58,673 nucleotides of DNA from contig CACHML010000009.1 of NCBI GenBank assembly GCA_902580945.1, positions 1-58,673 of the forward strand, given 5' to 3'. Positions 52,453 through 58,673 of this stretch are shown here, piece after piece. The notes beneath the pieces are model-generated. The model had not been told where the DNA came from. It did not search any database and was given only the letters and a program-made list of their open reading frames with translations. This stretch comes from an uncultured Pelagibacteraceae bacterium (GTDB lineage Bacteria; Pseudomonadota; Alphaproteobacteria; Pelagibacterales; Pelagibacteraceae). Each line of letters begins with the position of its first letter. Within the stretch, counting starts at the first letter, position 1. Position numbers and translations under genes: made by a program.

Positions 52453-53580
52453 ATGAAAAAAATAACAAAATCCACAATAATCTTATCATTCTTATCATTT
52501 TTAACTTTTTTTACATCAGCTAATGCTGATATTAAAGTTGTAGCATCAATAAAACCTATTCACTCATTAGCTAGTTATTTAATGGATGGAGTAGCTAAGC
52601 CAGATCTCATAGTTGATGGTTATGCATCGCCACACGGTTTTGCTTTAAAGCCCTCACATGCAAAAATGTTACAAAATGCAGATATTGTTTTTTGGGTAGG
52701 TGAGGATATAGAAAATTTTCTAGAAAAGCCTTTAGATTCAATTGCTAAAAAAGCAGAAAAAATCAAGTTATTAGAAATTAAAGGATTAAACAAATTAAAA
52801 TTCAGAGAGAGAAATATTTTTGACGACCATGACGATCATGGACACGACGATCATGGCCACAAGAAAAAAGACGATCATGATGACCACGATGATCATGCCA
52901 AAAAAGAAGATGACCATGATGACCACGACCACAAGAAAAAAGATGATCACGATGATCACGACCATGCTAAAAAAGAAGATGGCCATAAAGAAGATGACCA
53001 TAATGACCACGATCATAAAAAAAAGGACGATCATGATGATCATGATGATCACGACAGTCATGAAGGACATCACCACGGTGAACATGATCCACACATTTGG
53101 TTAGACCCTATTAATGCTAAAGTAATTTTAAATGAAATGGTTGAACATTTAATTGAAAATGATCCAAAAAATGCCTCAACTTATAAAAGTAATTTAGAAA
53201 AAGCTCTTAAAGATATAGACAAACTTACTATTGAGGTAATGACCGATTTAAATCAAAGCATATCTTCAATAGTTTTCCATGATGCTTATCAATACTTCGA
53301 AAAAAGATTTAATGTTAACGTTCTAGGTGCATTTACAGTTAACACTGATGTAATGCCTGGTGCAGAACAATTAGCAGAAATTAGAGAAGTAATAGAACAT
53401 GATAAAATTGCATGTATATTTTCAGAGCCACAATTTAATCCTGATATAATTAATGCTGTTGCTAAAGATATGGATATTAAAACTGGTGTTTTAGATCCGC
53501 TTGGTGCAACACTTACCCCAGGGAAAGATTTATACTTTGATTTAATAAGAAATATGTCTAAGTCATTTAAAGGTTGTTAA
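52453..53580 (+). CDS. znuA: zinc ABC transporter, periplasmic binding protein ZnuA with expanded His/Asp-rich loop
   Basis: A 375-residue family 9 metal-binding protein. Signal peptide residues 1-25 (ends ANA before DIK); VVASIKPIHSLASYLMDGVA, YASPHGFALKPSHAKML with the zinc-binding His, HDPHIWLDPINAKVI near 212, and VFHDAYQYFEKRF near 274 supply further ligands. Residues about 124-213 are an extreme His/Asp/Lys-rich loop of repeated DDHDDH, HKKKDDH and AKKED units, longer than is usual in ZnuA, probably capturing zinc or shielding the site. The stop is only 9 bases from the convergent gpgS. Confidence 0.95.
   Translation: MKKITKSTIILSFLSFLTFFTSANADIKVVASIKPIHSLASYLMDGVAKPDLIVDGYASPHGFALKPSHAKMLQNADIVFWVGEDIENFLEKPLDSIAKKAEKIKLLEIKGLNKLKFRERNIFDDHDDHGHDDHGHKKKDDHDDHDDHAKKEDDHDDHDHKKKDDHDDHDHAKKEDGHKEDDHNDHDHKKKDDHDDHDDHDSHEGHHHGEHDPHIWLDPINAKVILNEMVEHLIENDPKNASTYKSNLEKALKDIDKLTIEVMTDLNQSISSIVFHDAYQYFEKRFNVNVLGAFTVNTDVMPGAEQLAEIREVIEHDKIACIFSEPQFNPDIINAVAKDMDIKTGVLDPLGATLTPGKDLYFDLIRNMSKSFKGC
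52822..53094 (+). repeat. degenerate tandem repeat encoding the ZnuA His/Asp-rich loop
   Basis: About 270 bases built from GAYGAYCAY-type triplets and AAGAAAAAAGA-type spacers, in imperfect higher-order units of roughly 50-60 bases. The low complexity keeps several other frames open on both strands; these are not genes. Such a tract is prone to slippage, so loop length may vary among strains. Confidence 0.85.
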
Positions 53581-53589
53581 AGACAGGAA

Positions 53590-54810
53590 TTATTTAAATT
53601 CTTTGTTGTCTGCGGTTACACTTTCTTTGAATCTATCTAAGAAATCAGGGATAGCACTTTTTACTCTGTGCCATGTAGGAATAAAAGGTGTATCCATAGG
53701 ACTTTCAAAAAATAACTCTCCTGCTTTCATTATATTTAAAGCAAATAGCTCAACTGTTTTTTCCTCATTATGTGAGTCAAACTTTAGACCGTTCATTTGA
53801 GCATCGCTTCTATAAATATCAATTAAATCCAAAGCTGATCTATAGTAGGTGGCTTTGATTGATCTGAAGGTTTCTTTACTAAATGAATATCCTTGTGTAG
53901 CAAGTTTTCTGACTAAAGTTTTTATTATATCAATAGACATTTTAGACAAGCCTTTTGAGCTGTCTTTAATAGACAGTATTTGGTGTTTATGATCATAATT
54001 ATCTGCTAATTCAACTTGGCAAATATTATTTGAAGAATAGTTTCTTTGCATTTCAGACAAAATCGCAATTTCAATTCCCCAATCTGATGATATTCTTAAT
54101 TCAGGTAAAATATTTCTTCTAAATGAAAATTCTCCCGCTAATGGGTATTTAAATGACTTCATAAAATCTATGTAATCACTTTTACCAATAGTTTTTTCCA
54201 TCGCTGTTAAAAGGGGATTTACAAGTAGTCTAGCAACTCTACCATGCATTCTATTATCTGCTATTCTTGGATAGTAACCTTTACAAAACTCGTAATTGAA
54301 AAATGGGTTTTCTACCGGATAAAATAGCTTTGCTAGTAGTCTTCTATCATAAGTTTTAACATCACAATCATGAAGCGCAACTGACCTTGCTTCATCTCTA
54401 GCTATTGCCATTCCAATACAGTACCAAACATTTCTTCCTTTGCCCATTTGTTTGGGTGCCAAGTCAATTACTTTTAATTCTTTATCGAGTTTTCTTAATT
54501 TAGGTCCATCATTCCATAAAATTGAAAATGGAGTTTTCAATTTTTTGAAAAACTTCCAAGCTTTTTTTGCTTGCAATTTATTTGCTTTATCTAGTCCTAT
54601 TATAATATGGTTTAAATACTTTGTTTTTCTAATTTCATTTACAATTTTTGGTAGAGCATCTCCTTCAAGTTCAGAATACAAGCATGGAAGTATTAATTCC
54701 ATAGGTCTTGTTTTAGAAAATTTTTCTAAATCTTTTTCTATTTGATCAGTTGTTCTTGTTGAAAAGTCATGAAGATTTGCAACTATTCCATTTTGAGAAA
54801 AATCACCCAT
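53590..54810 (-). CDS. gpgS: glucosyl-3-phosphoglycerate synthase (GT81-like)
   Basis: A 406-residue GT-A glycosyltransferase: MELILPCLYSELEG near residue 36, GKGRNVWYCIGMAIA near 123, and the metal-binding VALHDCDVKTYDRR (Asp-X-Asp) near 144; AGEFSFRRN and SDWGIEIAIL follow. This is the pattern of bacterial/archaeal GpgS, which transfers glucose from a nucleotide sugar to 3-phosphoglycerate. The gene begins four bases after gpgP, encoding the matching phosphatase, so the product is probably the compatible solute glucosylglycerate. Mannosyl transfer is a less likely alternative. Confidence 0.82.
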   Translation of the reverse strand: MGDFSQNGIVANLHDFSTRTTDQIEKDLEKFSKTRPMELILPCLYSELEGDALPKIVNEIRKTKYLNHIIIGLDKANKLQAKKAWKFFKKLKTPFSILWNDGPKLRKLDKELKVIDLAPKQMGKGRNVWYCIGMAIARDEARSVALHDCDVKTYDRRLLAKLFYPVENPFFNYEFCKGYYPRIADNRMHGRVARLLVNPLLTAMEKTIGKSDYIDFMKSFKYPLAGEFSFRRNILPELRISSDWGIEIAILSEMQRNYSSNNICQVELADNYDHKHQILSIKDSSKGLSKMSIDIIKTLVRKLATQGYSFSKETFRSIKATYYRSALDLIDIYRSDAQMNGLKFDSHNEEKTVELFALNIMKAGELFFESPMDTPFIPTWHRVKSAIPDFLDRFKESVTADNKEFK

Positions 54811-54814
54811 AATT

Positions 54815-55609
54815 TTAATTACTAATTTCTATTTTATTCATTGCTTTTTTAACTATTGCTATCCAACCCATGGGAGCTGGCTTATTAGTGAATAGCCTAT
54901 TTTTATTTTTAATTTTAATCGTTCTATTTGAAATTATGCATGGATAATTTGAATAATTTAACATGCTGATGTCGTTAATACTATCGCCAACCGCTATAGT
55001 TGAAAGTTTCTTTTTTTCATTTTGTTTTAATAGTTTTACAATTTTCTTTAATGCCAAACCTTTGGTTACTTTGTCACCTAAATTTATTACTCTTCCACCT
55101 TCTTGAAAGCTAATACCTAATTTATCAGAATTATTGTAAAGTATTTTTTTTTGTTTTGAAGATCCATTGAAAACAAATGGAAAAGTAAATTTTCTTTGCA
55201 AACTAGTTTCAAGTTTTTTACCTTTTAAACCTAATACTTTTGTTTGATTTTTTTTAGTCATTTTGAAAACAAAATCACATTTTTCGATTATTGATTTATC
55301 AATATTTTTTTTAAAAATTTTATAAATTATTTTTTTGGGTCTAGCTAAAGTAATTTTCTTTGGTAATGTTTTTTTTATTAAATTAATATTATGAATTTCC
55401 GATCCATTTTCTGATATAAATGGTAATTTTATATTTAATTCCTTTAAAAATGATTTTATTTCCTCTTCTGTTTTGCTAGTGTTTGGGATTATCAATGTGC
55501 CTTTTGCGATTAATTCATGAATATACTGTTTTGCAATACCAAAATGGAATTTTTTTCGATCAAGTAATGATCCATCTAAATCAGTGAAAATTATTATCTT
55601 GTTGTTCAT
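54815..55609 (-). CDS. gpgP: HAD-IIB phosphatase, glucosyl-/mannosyl-3-phosphoglycerate phosphatase
   Basis: A 264-residue HAD hydrolase with FTDLDGSLLDRKKF (nucleophile Asp), IIPNTSKTEEE (motif II), FISENGSEIH, GGRVINLGDKVTKGLALKKI near 175 (motif III Lys) and AVGDSINDISML (motif IV). The FISENGS and GDxxxKGxA features match the MPGP group, which dephosphorylates glycosyl-3-phosphoglycerate. Translated first in the leftward gpgP-gpgS operon. Confidence 0.83.
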   Translation of the reverse strand: MNNKIIIFTDLDGSLLDRKKFHFGIAKQYIHELIAKGTLIIPNTSKTEEEIKSFLKELNIKLPFISENGSEIHNINLIKKTLPKKITLARPKKIIYKIFKKNIDKSIIEKCDFVFKMTKKNQTKVLGLKGKKLETSLQRKFTFPFVFNGSSKQKKILYNNSDKLGISFQEGGRVINLGDKVTKGLALKKIVKLLKQNEKKKLSTIAVGDSINDISMLNYSNYPCIISNRTIKIKNKNRLFTNKPAPMGWIAIVKKAMNKIEISN

Positions 55610-55739
55610 GATGAGCTTTTTTGTGTTAATTGTCTAAAATAAGCAAATGCATATTAGATATATCTGATATGCTTTGATATTTTTTTCAATAAAACCAAGA
55701 TTTTGTTGAAAAGTATTTAAAATAATATCTAATGAATTA

Positions 55740-56738
55740 GTGAGCAATATTTCATTATCTTTAAACGAAATCTATGAACTGGCGAAAAAAACATTTTCTC
55801 ATAATGGATGTGATGATGAAACTTCAAAAATAATGGCTGATTTAGTTATGAAAGCAGAAAGAGATGGGTCTTTATCTCATGGGTTGTTTAGAGTGCCAGC
55901 ATATATTTCAGGTCTTAAAAGTGGTAAAATAAATGGTAAAGGCAAACCAAATATAAAAACTATCACACCATCAGTAATTAAAGCTGATGGTAATAATTGT
56001 TTAGCTCCTGTAGTTTTAAAAAAAAGTATTCCAGAACTAGTTAAACTTGCCAAGGAAAATGGAATTGCTATCTTGGCAATTACAAATTCTCATCACATGG
56101 CTGCTATGTGGCCAGAAACTGAAGCAGTAGCAGAACATGGTCTTGCAGCATTTGCTTGCACATCTTATAAACCAGCAGTAGCACCCGCAGGTGCTATTAA
56201 ACCTTTGTTTGGAACTAATCCTATATCTTTTGCTTGGCCCAGAAAAAATAAACCTCCAGTAGTTTTTGATATGGCGACTGCATCTATGGCAATGGGTGAA
56301 GTTCAAGTAGCTAAGAGAGAAGGTCACAAAGTTCCATTAGGTACTGGATTAACAAAAGAAGGAAAGGACACAACAGATCCAGCTGAAATAGCAGATGGGG
56401 GTGTTTTATTGCCTTTTGGCGGCTATAAAGGCTCAGGGATTGCAATGATGGTCGAATTGCTCGCTGGAGCCCTTGTTGGAGATAATTTTAGTTATGAGAC
56501 GGCTGAGAAGGATAATAATGATGGCGGTCCACCAAGTGGTGGAGAGTTCATTTTAGCAATATCTCCAGAAAAATTATCAAATTCTGATTGGGACACACAT
56601 TCTTCAAAGTTTTTTGAAAAAATGAAATCAATGGGGGATGTTAGACTTCCTGGAGAAAGAAGACATAAAAATAGATTAGATAAAGGACCAAGACATATAA
56701 ATGAGGACCTGGTTAATAAAATTAAATCTTTAAGTTAA
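55740..56738 (+). CDS. Ldh2-family NAD(P)-dependent oxidoreductase (malate/lactate/imino-acid reductase type)
   Basis: A 332-residue member of the malate/L-lactate dehydrogenase-like (Ldh2) family: DGSLSHGLFRVPAYI near residue 43, ITNSHHMAAMWP near 116, GTNPISFAWPR and VVFDMATASMA (nucleotide binding), LLPFGGYKGSGIAMMVELLAGAL near 222. Family members reduce oxo-acids or cyclic imino acids such as pyrroline-2-carboxylate; the C-terminal part resembles the latter group, but the substrate cannot be fixed. The start is GTG at 55740. The gene stands alone, divergent from gpgP and convergent with xth (9-base overlap). Confidence 0.83.
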   Translation: MSNISLSLNEIYELAKKTFSHNGCDDETSKIMADLVMKAERDGSLSHGLFRVPAYISGLKSGKINGKGKPNIKTITPSVIKADGNNCLAPVVLKKSIPELVKLAKENGIAILAITNSHHMAAMWPETEAVAEHGLAAFACTSYKPAVAPAGAIKPLFGTNPISFAWPRKNKPPVVFDMATASMAMGEVQVAKREGHKVPLGTGLTKEGKDTTDPAEIADGGVLLPFGGYKGSGIAMMVELLAGALVGDNFSYETAEKDNNDGGPPSGGEFILAISPEKLSNSDWDTHSSKFFEKMKSMGDVRLPGERRHKNRLDKGPRHINEDLVNKIKSLS

Positions 56739-57506
56739 TTCTAATTCAATAGGGGTGTGATCTGAAGGTTTCTCTCTACCTCTTGGATATTTATTAATTT
56801 TAACGTCCTTAATATTTTTTAATAATGAATTGGTTACTAAGAAGTGATCAATCCTCATACCATTGTTTTTTTGCCAAGCTCCACTTGTGTAATCCCAAAA
56901 AGTATACTCTTCTTTATCAGGATAGATATATCGAAATGCATCATGAAATCCTAAATTATAAATTTCTCTTAATTTCTTTCTAATTTCTATTCTATACAAT
57001 GCATCGTTTTCATATCCTTTAGGATCATGAACATCTTCAGCAGAGGGAATAATATTAAAATCACCCGCAATAATTATATTTTCATTAGTTTTTAAAAGAG
57101 ATTTTAATTTTTTTATTAAACTATCTAACCAATATAATTTATAATCATATTTCTCAGTATCTACTGGATTTCCATTTGGAGTATAAATGTTTATTAGTTT
57201 AATTACTTTTGATTTATATCTTATATCGGCCGTAATTATTCTTGATTGTTTATTTTTATCTTTAAAGATATCTTTTTGAATATTATCTAAATTTTTTTTT
57301 GAAAGTATTGCAACACCGTTATAACTTTTTTGACCAAATACATAACTTTTATATTTAATTTTTTTAACATCATCATAAGGATAAGTTTCATCTTGAGTTT
57401 TAATTTCCTGTACTAATACTACGTCAGGATCAAATTTTTTTAAGTATTCTTGAACGTTTAATATTCTTGCCCTAATAGAATTTACATTCCAAGAGCTAAT
57501 AATCAT
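56730..57506 (-). CDS. xth: exodeoxyribonuclease III
   Basis: A 258-residue DNA-repair nuclease/AP endonuclease of the endonuclease-exonuclease-phosphatase fold: SWNVNSIRARI at the start, VQEIKTQD (metal Glu), INIYTPNG, IIAGDFNIIP (Asp/Asn), RIDHFLVT and SDHTPIELEL (catalytic Asp-His). I start it at ATG 57506, which overlaps the erpA stop by one base (TAATG); a longer reading to 57536 lies within erpA. It is paired with erpA in a leftward unit. Confidence 0.93.
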   Translation of the reverse strand: MIISSWNVNSIRARILNVQEYLKKFDPDVVLVQEIKTQDETYPYDDVKKIKYKSYVFGQKSYNGVAILSKKNLDNIQKDIFKDKNKQSRIITADIRYKSKVIKLINIYTPNGNPVDTEKYDYKLYWLDSLIKKLKSLLKTNENIIIAGDFNIIPSAEDVHDPKGYENDALYRIEIRKKLREIYNLGFHDAFRYIYPDKEEYTFWDYTSGAWQKNNGMRIDHFLVTNSLLKNIKDVKINKYPRGREKPSDHTPIELELT

Positions 57507-57823
57507 TAAAGAGAAAATGAAACACCACAACCGCAAGATGATTTGCTTTGTGGGTTATTAATTTTAAATTGGTCTCCAATTAATTCTTTTACAAAATCTA
57601 TTTCTGATCCTTTCAATAGATCTGCTGAAGTTTTATCTATTAAAATATTATCCTGTCTTAAGTCGTCATCTTGAGGTGTTTTATCAAATGAGAAATCGTA
57701 CTGAAACCCTGAGCATCCACCACCTTTGATAGCGATTCTAAAAAAAGAACCTTCATCCTTGGATGACAATAGGTTATTTATTTGTTTTAACGCATTATCT
57801 GTAAATTTAATTTCTTTAATCAT
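57506..57823 (-). CDS. erpA: iron-sulfur cluster insertion protein ErpA/IscA family
   Basis: A 105-residue A-type Fe-S carrier with the three invariant cysteines: Cys37 in KGGGCSGFQYDF and the C-terminal SCGCGVSF pair. It passes clusters to target apoproteins; in this window LipA and IlvD are Fe-S enzymes. Placement divergent from dgt (50 bases between starts) and next to xth is the usual alphaproteobacterial order, supporting ErpA over IscA. Confidence 0.92.
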   Translation of the reverse strand: MIKEIKFTDNALKQINNLLSSKDEGSFFRIAIKGGGCSGFQYDFSFDKTPQDDDLRQDNILIDKTSADLLKGSEIDFVKELIGDQFKINNPQSKSSCGCGVSFSL

Positions 57824-57873
57824 TATTTATCACTGTTATTACTAATATAATTAATATTTGCCAATTTTAAAGA

Positions 57874-58673
57874 ATGAATAATTACTCAAAATTAGGTTCT
57901 TTTAGATCACGTGGTCGCTTAATAAAAGAGCCAAATAATAAGTTTAGAACTCCATTTCAAAGAGATAGAGATAGAATTATTCACTCAGCTTCATTTAGAA
58001 GGTTAAAACATAAGACTCAGGTATTTGTAAACACAGATGGAGATCACTATAGAACAAGAATAACTCACTCAATGGAGGTTGCTCAAATTGCTCGATCAAT
58101 ATCAAGATATCTCAATTTAAATGATGATTTAGTTGAAACACTTAGTTTAGCTCATGATATGGGGCATACTCCTTTTGGACACGCTGGTGAGGACGCTTTA
58201 AACGAGTCAATGATTAATCATGGTGGTTTTGATCACAATCTTCAAACTTTAAGAATAGTAATGTTTATTGAAAATAAATACTTGAAATTCAAGGGTCTAA
58301 ATTTAACAATAGAAACTTTAGATGGTCTTTTAAAACACAATGGACCTATTAATAATACAGATCACTTAGATACAATAATTGGATTTAAAAATTTTAAAAA
58401 TAAAATAGATTTCAAAAAGAATTCATCTTTAGAAGCTCAAATTGCAGCTATATCCGATGACATAGCCTATAATAATCATGATATTCAAGATGGAATTAAA
58501 GCGAAACTATTTTCATTAAATCAATTATGTGAAATTAATTTTTTTAAAGAAATTTATAAATCTTATAAGACAAAAGTTAAAAATTCTAACAGAGATATTA
58601 TTGTTTACCAAATAATAAGAGACTCAATTAATTTGATGGTTCAAGATGTTATTAAAAATACTTTAAAAAATAT
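57874..58673 (+). CDS. dgt: deoxyguanosinetriphosphate triphosphohydrolase-like protein, N-terminal part (runs off the right edge)
   Basis: An open frame from ATG 57874 to the window end, 266 codons without a stop. It begins [16 protein letters not shown], then has [40 protein letters not shown] (metal His) and [15 protein letters not shown] (His-Asp pair), the HD-domain signature of dGTPases, which split dNTPs to nucleoside and triphosphate. About the first two thirds of a typical roughly 380-residue family member is present. Confidence 0.93.
   Translation, partial: MNNYSKLGSFRSRGRLIKEPNNKFRTPFQRDRDRIIHSASFRRLKHKTQVFVNTDGDHYRTRITHSMEVAQIARSISRYLNLNDDLVETLSLAHDMGHTPFGHAGEDALNESMINHGGFDHNLQTLRIVMFIENKYLKFKGLNLTIETLDGLLKHNGPINNTDHLDTIIGFKNFKNKIDFKKNSSLEAQIAAISDDIAYNNHDIQDGIKAKLFSLNQLCEINFFKEIYKSYKTKVKNSNRDIIVYQIIRDSINLMVQDVIKNTLKN

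Noticed and set aside
52795..53104. Open frames of 94-99 codons on both strands over the znuA repeat
   Set aside because: They arise from the low-complexity repeat; the products are runs of Met, Ile, Val, Thr and Lys, without a plausible start context, and znuA itself is clear.
1..58673. Insertion sequences, prophage or CRISPR arrays
   Set aside because: No transposase, phage gene, or regularly spaced short repeat was seen anywhere; the only repeats are the ugpE tract, the znuA loop and short hairpins.

Overview
The window is a very AT-rich, tightly packed bacterial chromosome segment. Genes overlap by 1-11 bases or sit a few bases apart, and no stretch over 300 bases lacks a gene. Gene content and order (tpiA-secG-pyrG-kdsA-eno, ntrYX-trkAH, aapJQMP, erpA next to dgt), fused ispDF, lysine/asparagine-rich proteins and minimal intergenic space point to an alphaproteobacterium of the SAR11 clade (Pelagibacterales). 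The species cannot be named from sequence alone.

Layout. 1-7.9 kb: housekeeping genes (tpiA end, secG, pyrG, kdsA, eno, ftsB, lipA, coq10-like; opposite strand cinA C-terminal type, pgpA, ispDF). 7.9-13.8 kb: ntrY-ntrX two-component system and trkA-trkH potassium uptake. 13.8-18.3 kb: tRNA-Arg and a general amino-acid ABC transporter (aapJQMP). 18.4-24.7 kb: a small HTH regulator, tRNA-Asn, tRNA-Cys, valS, ilvD, and a mannose-1-P guanylyltransferase/isomerase. 24.8-29.9 kb: a small lysine-rich protein, a diacylglycerol kinase, a PlcP-like phosphoesterase plus glycosyltransferase (lipid remodelling), phoR, and an orphan secreted protein. 30.0-35.9 kb: pstS-pstC-pstA-pstB-phoU-phoB. 35.9-42.1 kb: sixA, ppk, ppx, phnX, glpD. 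42.2-48.9 kb: glycerol-3-phosphate ABC transporter (ugpB, ugpA, two ugpE, ugpC), ugpQ and a 2H phosphoesterase. 49-50.3 kb: aqpS-arsC and a small membrane protein. 50.4-53.6 kb: zinc uptake (zur, znuB, znuC; divergent znuA). 53.6-58.7 kb: gpgP-gpgS (glucosylglycerate), an Ldh2-type dehydrogenase, xth, erpA and the start of dgt.

How the genes fit together. About 25 kb (25.2-50.3 kb) reads as one phosphorus-economy neighbourhood. PhoR/PhoB sense phosphate and PstSCAB imports it. PPK/PPX store and release polyphosphate. UgpBAEC/UgpQ/GlpD recover glycerol-3-phosphate and its esters. PhnX belongs to phosphonate breakdown. PlcP plus Agt would swap phospholipids for glycolipids, with the diacylglycerol kinase recycling the diacylglycerol. 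ArsC/AqpS would deal with arsenate that enters by the phosphate route. A well-formed Pho box lies upstream of pstS and a weaker one upstream of ugpB.

Most notable oddities: pstA is split by a -1 frameshift exactly at a T-TTT-TTA slippery heptamer; ilvD carries a sharply bounded GC-rich patch; GlpD lacks its C-terminal domain; tandem UgpE genes share a 56-bp identical tract; all three ABC operons with a leading binding-protein gene have a hairpin between that gene and the next; and tandem palindromic Zur boxes lie between znuC and znuA.
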